From Burkholderia sp. BCC1644 (GTDB taxonomy: Bacteria; Pseudomonadota; Gammaproteobacteria; Burkholderiales; Burkholderiaceae), in contig NZ_CADFEI010000033.1 in assembly GCF_902833225.1 (NCBI RefSeq), positions 1 to 61,608 on the forward strand: 61,608 bases of DNA, given 5' to 3'. A program made the translations under genes and the position numbers. Of the stretch, positions 54,492 through 61,608 are shown piece by piece (position 1 is the stretch's first letter; each line of letters begins with the position of its first letter). Under the pieces are notes generated by a model that was given only the letters and a program-made list of their open reading frames with translations, was not told where the DNA came from and did not search any database.

Positions 54492-55630
54492 ACAGGCATC
54501 TCCTCACGGGACAAACGGTCCATCTCCCAGCGCAGGTGCTTGATCGCCGGGGTCACAATCGCAACAAAGTGCGCTTCGCGCACACGGCGCTGGGGAGCAG
54601 CGCTGGAGAGATACCCTCGAGCCCCCTGATGCAGCAGTGCAGACTGCGATGCGCGTAGTGCGAGTTCGGCACCCTGCGCGCGCGCATCTAGCACGCTCAT
54701 AAAATAGTCCTTGCTTCCGTCGTAAGGCGTTTGCGCAAGCATTGCGACTTGCTCCGCCAGTTCCGCGTATTCGGCCTCGAGGTCATTCGGGCGGTCATGT
54801 AGAAAGCGGTTCACGTGACCGAGGACCGGTTCGACCTCGCGCATCGAATCGATGCTTCCCTGCGACACGCCCAACGCCATGCCCACTTGCAGCAAAACGA
54901 ACACCGCGCGGATGCGGGCGATGAAAGGACGTGCAGGATCTGCGATCAGCATGTCGTCGCCGACGAATAGTTCGTCGACCCGCACGCCCCACGTGCTGGT
55001 TCCTTCCATCCCAGAGAACTCTGGGCACTGACGCAAGTGCACCTGATCTGTGCAACGGACCAAAAACATGATTTCGTGCGACAGCGAACCGTCATCGCGA
55101 TACACGCCGGCCATCGCGCCGAAGTGGTGTCCCGGTGCGATATGGCTGACCCAAGGCAGTGCGCCGCTCACGCGATACCCACCGGGCACAGCCACCGCAC
55201 GCAACGACATCTTCTCGATACCGGCCAGTGCCTTCATCGGATTCGACAGTGCAGTGCCGCCAAAACTGCGGCCCATCATGTGCTCTCTAAGTAACTCACC
55301 GGTGAGCGCCGGATTGCCCGACTGCTCCATATACAGTCCGCAGACGTCATGACACCACGTCATGAAGCCTGTCGATCCGCATCGGCGGCTGATCGCGCGC
55401 ATCGCGTCGATCGACAGCGCGATCCGATCGCCGCCGCACGTCAAATGCGCACCAAAGGCACCCACCGCTCCCAGCGACGCCATGATGTGTAATGGGTAAA
55501 ACCCGTCATGGTCGATACGATGGGCAACTTCGGCCAATTGCTTGTCAGCAATAGCAGTGACATCCGCGATGATCCTGTCCGTAGGCCAGGATGAGTCGAG
55601 CAGGCTGCCCGAATAATCACTAACGTTCAT
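54488..55630 (-). CDS. Acyl-CoA-dehydrogenase-fold flavoprotein, monooxygenase candidate
   Basis: 380 aa with the three-part fold: N-terminal helices, a middle beta domain (GYRVSGALPWVSHIAPGHHF), and C-terminal helices (LALRASQSALLHQGARGYLS). The usual acyl-CoA dehydrogenase ending with a catalytic-Glu YEGT-type segment is absent; VTPAIKHLRWEMDRL stands there. Loss of that Glu is typical of the monooxygenases of this fold (DszC/SfnC-like), which use reduced flavin and O2. With the adjoining rubredoxin reductase and cyanase, it might oxidise a C-N compound such as cyanide or a nitrile-like molecule to cyanate. The substrate is unknown, and a plain acyl-CoA dehydrogenase-like role is not excluded. 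Confidence 0.8.
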   Translation of the reverse strand: MNVSDYSGSLLDSSWPTDRIIADVTAIADKQLAEVAHRIDHDGFYPLHIMASLGAVGAFGAHLTCGGDRIALSIDAMRAISRRCGSTGFMTWCHDVCGLYMEQSGNPALTGELLREHMMGRSFGGTALSNPMKALAGIEKMSLRAVAVPGGYRVSGALPWVSHIAPGHHFGAMAGVYRDDGSLSHEIMFLVRCTDQVHLRQCPEFSGMEGTSTWGVRVDELFVGDDMLIADPARPFIARIRAVFVLLQVGMALGVSQGSIDSMREVEPVLGHVNRFLHDRPNDLEAEYAELAEQVAMLAQTPYDGSKDYFMSVLDARAQGAELALRASQSALLHQGARGYLSSAAPQRRVREAHFVAIVTPAIKHLRWEMDRLSREEMPV

Positions 55631-55669
55631 GGTGCGTCTTCCAGAGGGCGGTGGGCATGCAATGCTCGA

Positions 55670-56215
55670 TCAGTCCGCCAGCGAAATGCTGAACTGAACG
55701 GGATTGCGCATCGTGTTGGCGACCGGCGAAAAGAAGTTCGCGTGCTCGACAATCTCCTTCAATTCTTCGCGACTCGCGTCGCCCTCGATCTGCACCCTGA
55801 CGCGGATCTCCTGAAATCCCATCTGCGCTGGTACACGATCCGCGCCGCCCGCCCCCCATGCCGCCGTGTTGCCGATATCACCCTCGAGCGAAATCTCGAG
55901 ACGTGACAAGCGGACCTGGCGGAACGTCGCGACTGCAGTGATGCCGACGCCGAGGCAACCTCCGAGCGCGGACAGCGCAATCTCTCCGGGCGCCGGAACG
56001 GTGTTTTCGCCGAACAGATGAAGCGGCTCATCGACAACGACGGGGTTGTGGTCGCCCACATAGCTCCACGAGCGAAATTGCCCCTTCATCACAGTGCGCA
56101 CCTTGTTGGTGCCGCGACGCTCCGGGTTGTCGCGTCCTGATGCCGCGAAATTTAGAAGCCCGTCGCGATCGATCGGACGAAGGAAAGTTTCGATGGTTTC
56201 AGTCGTGGCAGTAGT
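55670..56215 (-). CDS. OsmC-family protein lacking the second redox cysteine
   Basis: 181 aa from a TTG at 56215, chosen for AGGAGA six bases upstream; the frame is open to 56263. OsmC/Ohr fold: GENTVPAPGEIALSALGGCL with the first Cys, then the C-terminal helix VEHANFFSPVANTMRN. The second Cys of classical peroxide-reducing OsmC (CPVxN) is replaced by Ser here, so hydroperoxide reduction by the usual Cys pair is unlikely. It is the first gene of the seven-gene operon, just downstream of the sigma-54 promoter. It may handle a thiol- or cyanide-type intermediate (inference). Confidence 0.85.
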   Translation of the reverse strand, partial: TTATTETIETFLRPIDRDGLLNFAASGRDNPERRGTNKVRTVMKGQFRSWSYVGDHNPVVVDEPLHLFGENTVPAPGEIALSALGGCLGVGITAVATFRQVRLSRLEISLEGDIGNTAAWGAGGADRVPAQMGFQEIRVRVQIEGDASREELKEIVEHANFFSPVANTMRNPVQFSISLAD

Positions 56216-56296
56216 CAAGATAATCTCCTGTTCGGTGCGGCACCAACGGTGTCCACGTTTCATCTCAAACGACCATCAAGCGGTCACAGACACTAA

Positions 56297-56312
56297 TACA
56301 AGAGTTATGCCA
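56297..56312 (-). promoter_or_regulatory. Sigma-54 (-24/-12) promoter of the cyanase operon
   Basis: On the minus strand TGGCATAACTCTTGTA matches the TGGCAC-N5-TTGCW consensus, with the GG at -24 kept, 5-bp spacing, and TTGT in place of TTGC at -12. It lies 82 bp upstream of the OsmC-like start and heads the whole leftward operon. Confidence 0.75.
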
Positions 56313-56404
56313 GGCGATTTTTTTTCGATCTACGTGCTTGTTTTAATGAATAAAATAAATTTTTAAGCACTGCCGTGGCAACAATTAGAAGAGTGACAAT
56401 CACG

Positions 56405-56426
56405 TCGACATTGTTAACAATGTCGA
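56405..56426. promoter_or_regulatory. 22-bp perfect palindrome, candidate sigma-54 activator site (UAS)
   Basis: Arms TCGACATTGTT and AACAATGTCGA are exact inverted repeats. The site is centred about 105 bp upstream of the -24 box, a normal enhancer distance. Half-site-like TGACAAT and TTGTCA flank it on both sides. Confidence 0.7.
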
Positions 56427-56759
56427 TAATGTCAATTGTCAGATCTGGCTTCGCCCGCGGCCACCAACGCACAGCGGCTGATATAACTCCTGCTGTCAAT
56501 CAGGATCGGCTTTTCGGTCTTCAAATGCATGTTGTCCGATTTTCCTGAGGGCGACGCAGCAGTATGTCTCGACGGTGAATCACGCTGATATCCACGGGCT
56601 GGTTATCGCATTACAGAGGTCCGCCCTATGAGCCTGCCGCAATCTAGGACCGCAAGTCGAATCAGACTCGTTGCGTAGCCGCGTCGCGGGCTACTCGCGT
56701 GCCAGGCTACGCCGCCTTCAGGAAACTCCTTCTCGAGTGGTTGGGGTGATTCAAGCGTT
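56427..56759. other. Non-coding stretch between the UAS and the IS110 remnant
   Basis: No gene is seen. It lies between the enhancer-like palindrome and the decayed transposase, and may contain the IS insertion point. Confidence 0.45.
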
Positions 56760-57949
56760 GTTCAAGTGTCGCGCTACGCCATGCACACCTCGGACCGGAC
56801 TGCGAGTGACATCACGTGTCGGCTGATGTCCCAGATGACGCCACTGAGTTCGCGCGCGGCCGCAATCACCGCGATATTCTTTTGCTTGCCGCGTGCGACG
56901 AGCTTCCGATAGCGCCGACACAGGTGCATCTGCGCATACCGCGCGGTCGACGACGGACTTGGGGATGCCTTCGCGGCTAGGCTGGTTCCGGGACTCACGC
57001 GGGCCGGGCACTGGTAGCTTCAGGTGGCTTCGACGAGCAGCTTTCTCTCATCGCTGTTGCCATTCTTGGGGATGCTGCCGTGACGACGCTTCTCGCGTGA
57101 CGAGTGTTCGCCCGGCGTCACCTCAGCCAGGTCATCAACTTGCGTGGGTGCACGAAGCGTGACAGCTAGCCCAGCTCGGCGCGCACGCCCACTGCTTGGT
57201 GCACTGCACGCCGCGCATCGTCTGCAGACACAACATCGCCGGATACAGGCGCCAGTGGACAACCGCCTCGCGCAAGGCTGCCTCCAGCCGGTACATTGCG
57301 CGAGGCGGTCCTCAATCGTGCGCCAATGCCCCTCCAACGCCAGTTTCTGCCATACGCTGTCGCACGCAGTCTTGCTCAGCCAAAGCACCGGTGCGCCGGC
57401 CCCTAGTCGGCTCGACGCGATATAGCGCACACCACGCTAGGGTAGAAAGGCTTTCAGCCGCTGCCGTGTCGGCTTCCGATCGTCCTTGGCGCTAACCGAG
57501 GTACGGACCACATCGTGAAACGCTTCGTCTTCGACGCTGGGCACGTAGACCACTGAAAGGTCGCGGCAGGTAGCAATCGCACCAGCATGATCCCGTCGCG
57601 ACGATCAGCCTTCCTCCATTCTCCCGGCTTCGCAGGAATCAAGGACGGCGCGCACACCATGCAGACGCAACCCTTCTGCGCGAGTTGTCGGTAAAGCTCA
57701 TAGCCGAACGGGCCAGCCTCGTATACGCACGCTGATGCATCGGGCGTTCGACTGCAGGGGCTTTCATAACCGATCGATAGCCATCCAGATCGTATAGATC
57801 TCGCCAAGCAGTTCGACCAAGCTCGCGCCGAACGCATAGGCGATTGTGATCAAGTCCTTATGGGCATCGAGACCGACAGACAGCGTGCCATCGTCCTCCA
57901 TGCTGACTGCCACGGTGCAAATCGCCGCGTGCGGTCCTGACCACACCAT
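56760..57949 (-). pseudogene. IS110-family transposase, frameshifted pseudogene
   Basis: Read leftward, the N-terminus (TLSVGLDAHKDLITIAYAFG) is followed after frame changes by VYEAGPFGYELYRQLAQKGC, CAPSLIPAKPGEWRKADRRD (DEDD-type site), a long central region in mixed frames, EVTPGEHSSREKRRHGSIPK and finally the C-terminus VIAAARELSGVIWDISRH. All parts are in order over about 1.2 kb, so it is one copy with several frameshifts and stops. It cannot be active. It separates the sigma-54 activator gene from the operon it probably controls. Confidence 0.88.
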
Positions 57950-58025
57950 GCGGCTCTGGCAGCGATGCCAACCCGTCTTTGTCGCCTTGCGACAGGCAAG
58001 CCCGACCTCACGGGAGTCGTACCGA

Positions 58026-59615
58026 CTAGGACTTCACGACTTTCTTCCAGCGGTAATTGAATTGCCTCGGCGTGAGTCCGAGTATCTGAGCTGCGCGCGA
58101 CTTGTTTCCGCTCGTGCGCAACGCTTCCTTAAGTTGCTCCGCCGTATGCGAATTGTTCGTCAGATAAGGCCGCGCGACGGAGGCGTGATGATGTCCCGGC
58201 AGCGACCGTTCCACCGAAGCCTTCTTATCCATGAGTTCCGCAGCGGGCATGAAGCGATCGATATCGTCAGCCTCCAGAATAGCTTTTTCCGCAAGTAGCA
58301 CGACTCGCTCGATGAAGTTCGACAGTTCGCGAATGTTTCCTGGCCATGTATGCTCTTCCAGACGCCGATAGGCGTCGGCCGATAGGCTGACATTACGCTG
58401 GTTCGCCTGATTCGTCCGGTTGAGGAAATGCAGCGCCAACGCACGAATATCGCTTTTTCGCTCGGCAAGCGACGGGAGTGTGATCGGAATGACATTCAAC
58501 CGATAAAACAGATCCTGCCTGAAGCGCCCTTCGCTCACTTCTTTTTCGAGCGTTCGATTCGTCGCCGCGACAAGCCGGATATCAACGCGAATCTCGTGCT
58601 TCCCACCGAGTCGTGTGATCATCCCCTCCTGAAGTGCGCGCAATAACTTGCCTTGCATCGACAAGGGTAACTCACCGATTTCATCGAGAAAAATGGTCCC
58701 CGACGACGCCTGCTCGAATAGGCCCTGTCGGCCTGTGTTCGCTCCAGTGAATGCACCACGCTCATACCCGAACAGCTCCGACTCGAATAGTGAGTCGGGA
58801 ATTGCCGCGCAATTCACCTTGATGAATGGCTTGTCGCGTCGCCGGCTCGCGAGGTGGAGCGCCCTCGCGAATAGTTCCTTACCAGTGCCCGATTCCCCAA
58901 GCAACAGGACGCTAGCCGTCGCATCCGATACTCGTTCGAGCTCGGATATCGCCTTGAGCAATGGCGCCGATGTCCCGACGATCCCATAGCGAGCGCTTTC
59001 GTGTTCCAGCGCATGCAAAAGGATGCGATTTTGTTCTTCGAGTGCGCGTGTCTTTGCTTCGAGAATCGTCTGTAGTTGCAGCAACTGTCCAATCAATGTT
59101 GCGAGGATGCGTAGCATCGACACATCGTTCGCGATCGCGCGATGACGTGTGCGAATGCGATGGCAGGCGAGTACGCCGACCGTCTGATCGTCGATGCGAA
59201 CGGGCAACGCGATAAACGAAACAGGACCCGGCGGTAGATCTTTGCGCGCGACAGCACGTGCAAGGAAAACATCGTCGCGATCGATATTTTGCACGATCAC
59301 CAATTGTCCATGGGCGAGCACGTGGCCTGTCACGCCTTCGTCGAGACGGTAGCGGCCACGGTCGATTTCGGACCGCGTTAAGCCGTATGCATGCCTGATC
59401 CGGCAGGTCTCGCCATCGGGATCTTTGAGAACCACACGGCCACGATTCAAACCGAGCAGTTCCGACATCAAATGCAAGATCTCCCTCAGGACGATATCCG
59501 GAGTAAGGCTCTTCCCTACCAGATTCATGACATTCTGGAAGAGCAACATCTCCTGCTCGCGCCAAAACGCAGGAGAATCACTTTCACGACTCAATTGCTT
59601 GTCAGGAAGTTTCAT
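58026..59615 (-). CDS. Sigma-54-dependent activator with GAF domain, NifA/NorR-like
   Basis: 529 aa from the ATG at 59615; the frame is open to 59672 and no start has a strong ribosome binding site. Residues about 25-170 are a GAF sensor domain. The AAA+ domain has Walker A LLGESGTGKE, the sigma-54 contact loop ERGAFTGANTG and Walker B GTIFLDEIGEL. The C-terminal helix-turn-helix (AAQILGLTPRQFNYRWKKV) is of the NifA/VnfA style. It should bind a palindromic enhancer and open sigma-54 promoters when its GAF domain senses a signal. The palindrome and -24/-12 promoter at 56.3-56.4 kb are the likely targets. Confidence 0.93.
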   Translation of the reverse strand: MKLPDKQLSRESDSPAFWREQEMLLFQNVMNLVGKSLTPDIVLREILHLMSELLGLNRGRVVLKDPDGETCRIRHAYGLTRSEIDRGRYRLDEGVTGHVLAHGQLVIVQNIDRDDVFLARAVARKDLPPGPVSFIALPVRIDDQTVGVLACHRIRTRHRAIANDVSMLRILATLIGQLLQLQTILEAKTRALEEQNRILLHALEHESARYGIVGTSAPLLKAISELERVSDATASVLLLGESGTGKELFARALHLASRRRDKPFIKVNCAAIPDSLFESELFGYERGAFTGANTGRQGLFEQASSGTIFLDEIGELPLSMQGKLLRALQEGMITRLGGKHEIRVDIRLVAATNRTLEKEVSEGRFRQDLFYRLNVIPITLPSLAERKSDIRALALHFLNRTNQANQRNVSLSADAYRRLEEHTWPGNIRELSNFIERVVLLAEKAILEADDIDRFMPAAELMDKKASVERSLPGHHHASVARPYLTNNSHTAEQLKEALRTSGNKSRAAQILGLTPRQFNYRWKKVVKS

Positions 59616-60035
59616 ACGGGACCACACACCAGAGCGATGCATCGAGTCTACTCGCGCCAATTTTCCCCGCACAATTCCGATCGCACCGATCGGTTCAAGG
59701 TTCGGGCTGGTTCACTCCGGGCAGCGACCGAAGCGGAATCAGCGGACTCAACACACAACTCATCAAGTGCACTGACCCCAACAGCAGCTTCTCGGCGCCT
59801 CTCGATTCTGCCTCCACATCGGTGACAATCAGGAGTGCCAGCGCCATCAGTCACTTCCAAAGGCTTCATGGCACTGCCGTTGTGAGGTCGGGCAACAGTC
59901 ACAGCACAATTCTTCGATCCGGTCAGTGGAACAGCGGTGCATGCGAACTCGAAGCACGGCCGTGCCTCTGCGTCGCCTGGCAATTATCGGTGTAGCCCTC
60001 ACACGCAACGTTTCAGAAAGCCACTCCTCGCCCTC
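59616..60035. other. Non-coding stretch
   Basis: No supported gene in 420 bp between the sigma-54 activator and the broken HPP gene. A 111-codon minus-strand frame (59648-59983) has no recognisable motif. Confidence 0.45.
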
Positions 60036-60994
60036 TCAATCCGGCACTCGTTGGTCGACCGACGAGAATTGCCTGAAGGTAAGAAAAGACAATGTCAACA
60101 ATGCGCTTCCGATACCAACGGCCAGCGGAAAAATCCAGTTGGCATGGGGCATGACCTGTGGCAAAAGACCGACCGCAAGCGCAGGAGTAACGTACACGCG
60201 ACTGAGACGCAACGTCACGACCCCGGCCAGCATAGCAAGGATCGTTGATTCGAAGCCTGGTCCAAAGAGAGCGAGCGCAGCTACACCAGCCGCTGCTGTG
60301 ATCATGCAAACACATGGCAATATAATAGGACGTTGCGCCCATGGCCATATGTCTGCGTGCGCAAACATCTCGAAAGCAATGACGACGAGGGGTGGGAAGA
60401 AGATCATCCTGATCCCCACCCACGTCGAAACAAGATATGCAAGCAGCAAGAATGCTGTAAAGAACGGCACCCATGTGAATTGCCGAGGTACACGCTCCAG
60501 TTCGTCATCGAGAACGTCAACCGGGCTAGACCGTGTTGAAAGTTCGCTGGCGGCAAAAAGCCCCTGGTGCGCCATCGACAGACCAGCGAGTAAGCAGGTT
60601 CCGACTAGTATCGAAGCAGGATACTACCAACTCGTCTCGCCTAGCGCCAACGCCAGAAAGCAGGCTGAAATTGCTGGCGCCACGGGTGATCGCAGTACCT
60701 TGATGATCGCGATCGACCCGAGGACGCATGCTGCGATCGACCAAGGTCCATATGGCATGTAGTGGGTAACAGCTACGCCCAACAGAGCTGCAATTACGGG
60801 CGTGATCGTGAGCATCAATGGCGCGCGCGCCCATACCCGCACGGCCGGACGAAGACGTCGTAAGAAAGCGCCGCAAGTTCAGGAAATAGGATCGACGCAA
60901 TACCAATCACCGACGCAGCCTTGGCGATACCGCCCATGAAGCAAAGAGAGGCAAAGATGCCCAACAGGAGGATTCGGGAGTCTGGCTTGAACAT
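60036..60994 (-). pseudogene. HPP-family membrane protein, pseudogene
   Basis: A paralogue of the intact HPP gene at 29.7-30.7 kb. From the ATG at 60994 it reads MFKPDSRILLLGIFASLCFM up to FVRPCG. There (about 60840) the frame shifts to WARAPLMLTITPV. A TAG at 60624-60626 stands where the intact copy has the second Trp of RSWWYP, and the last part again aligns well (FFPPLVVIAFEMFAHADIWP, PALAVGLLPQVMPHANWIF). One frameshift and one nonsense change are enough to inactivate it, and the rest is well preserved, so decay is recent. Confidence 0.88.
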
Positions 60995-61485
60995 GGAGCG
61001 GACTTCTCTGGAGCGCAGTAGGATTGAGACTTGTTGGACTTTCACCGCCAGGTCGCCTGAAAACCACGACACCATTGCGACTTGATCGTAGTTTTGCGTA
61101 GAGTCGACCGAACGGGCCACACAATGACTTTCATTGAACCCGGGGACTCAGCGGCGGAGTCTGAAGGAAATTGCAAAAGCGGGCGAGAGCCTCAGGGGAC
61201 TGACCCGACCGTCAGCACGACGGTTTCCTCTAGTGGGAATGTCAAGCAAAAAATGTTCTTTTGAACACCGTGACTCGCACGCAAGAGTTCAATCTCAGCG
61301 AGAAATTCCAGCGGCTTTCAACGAGAGTCAGCGCATGATTGACGTTGTAGCTGCCGGTGGGAAGATAAACGAAAGGCTTGATGCCAAGATGGCGATTGCT
61401 GCCCGGATCGTTGAGCAACCACACTGTTCGGCGTCTTCGCGCGGGCCGTCTGACTGTCGATGAACAAAGGCAAGCGGCGTACTGC
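60995..61485. other. Non-coding stretch
   Basis: No supported gene in 491 bp between the HPP pseudogene and the SDR gene. Short frames only. The composition rises to core-genome GC near its right end, which may be the island boundary. Confidence 0.45.
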
Positions 61486-61608
61486 TCAACCCGTATCGCC
61501 GCCCGCGACCGGCAGCACCGTGCCGGTGATGTAGCTGGCCTCGTCGGACGCGAGGAACAGGATCGGCGCGATCTGCTCGTCGAGGCTGCCGTAACGCTTG
61601 AAGTACGT
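61486..61608 (-). CDS. SDR-family oxidoreductase, C-terminal fragment
   Basis: 40 codons entering from the right edge on the minus strand, stop TGA at 61486-61488. RYGSLDEQIAPILFLASDEA and SYITGTVLPVAGGDTG are the last helix and strand of a short-chain dehydrogenase/reductase. The Rossmann N-terminus and catalytic YxxxK lie outside the window, so the substrate is unknown. Codon usage returns to the high-GC style of the core genome. Confidence 0.88.
   Translation of the reverse strand, partial: TYFKRYGSLDEQIAPILFLASDEASYITGTVLPVAGGDTG

Noticed and set aside
56366..56382. TGCCACGGCAGTGCTT as an alternative sigma-54 promoter on the minus strand
   Set aside because: It lacks the GG at -24 and the GC at -12 in register. 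The site at 56297-56312 is far better placed and matched.
1..61608. CRISPR arrays, rRNA and replication origins
   Set aside because: No regularly spaced direct repeats, rRNA-like sequence or DnaA-box cluster was seen.

Overview
The window looks like chromosomal DNA of a Burkholderia-type betaproteobacterium. The evidence is GC-rich codon usage, 16-stranded porins ending in Phe, a short H-NS-like protein with the YQDPKTGKTWSGRGR signature, MurR/RpiR and LysR regulators, and an inositol locus with the kinase-DUF2090 fusion. It is a mosaic of resident catabolic genes and laterally acquired blocks littered with IS remnants. No rRNA, convincing tRNA or CRISPR array was seen.

Layout. (1) 1-4.6 kb: end of an amino-acid ABC ATPase, a GcvA-like LysR regulator, a GH3 lipoprotein and a DUF1016/PDDEXK nuclease gene with two copies of a 29-nt palindrome. 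(2) 4.7-10.3 kb: a small island with IS110 and IS3 fragments, a small hypothetical gene, an H-NS-like protein, and a P4-type tyrosine integrase next to five TACCCA repeats. (3) 10.4-28.6 kb: an inositol (cyclitol) catabolic locus. A leftward block encodes RpiR regulator, two Gfo/Idh/MocA dehydrogenases, a porin, a ribose/inositol-type ABC transporter and a TIM-barrel isomerase. A divergent rightward operon is iolD-iolH-iolC-iolB. A leftward MFS transporter-LacI pair follows. Near-identical 16-bp operators (TGACCATAAATGGTCA) occur in the divergent promoter and upstream of the MFS gene. (4) 29.7-45 kb: an AT-richer accessory block with an HPP membrane protein, a secreted lipoprotein, a BON protein, a GH15 glucoamylase-like enzyme, CopC-CopD, a secreted GH70-like glucanotransferase in non-permuted GH13 order, a second GH3 enzyme, a porin, a TPR protein and a nitrilase with a divergent AraC regulator. 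(5) 46.5-49 kb: IS66, IS21 and IS3 debris around an HxlR/azoreductase pair. (6) 49.4-59.6 kb: a seven-gene leftward operon (OsmC-like, acyl-CoA-dehydrogenase-fold flavoprotein, rubredoxin-FAD reductase, NrtA/CynA-type binding protein, permease, ATPase, cyanase). It has a good sigma-54 -24/-12 promoter, a perfect 22-bp palindrome about 105 bp upstream, and a NifA-like sigma-54 activator on the far side of a decayed IS110 element. (7) 60.0-61.6 kb: a broken HPP paralogue and the 3' end of an SDR gene.

How they may work together. The inositol locus imports a cyclitol through the outer-membrane porin and then ABC or MFS transport, oxidises it with IolG-type dehydrogenases, and processes it through IolD, IolB and IolC. 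No canonical IolE or IolA is present, so either the TIM-barrel genes substitute or the missing steps are encoded elsewhere. The 49-60 kb operon looks like a nitrogen-starvation system that imports or generates cyanate and splits it with cyanase. The flavoprotein lacks the acyl-CoA dehydrogenase catalytic-Glu segment and overlaps a rubredoxin reductase gene, which suggests an uncharacterised oxygenase step feeding cyanate into cyanase. The two most interesting items are this operon and the GH70-like enzyme.
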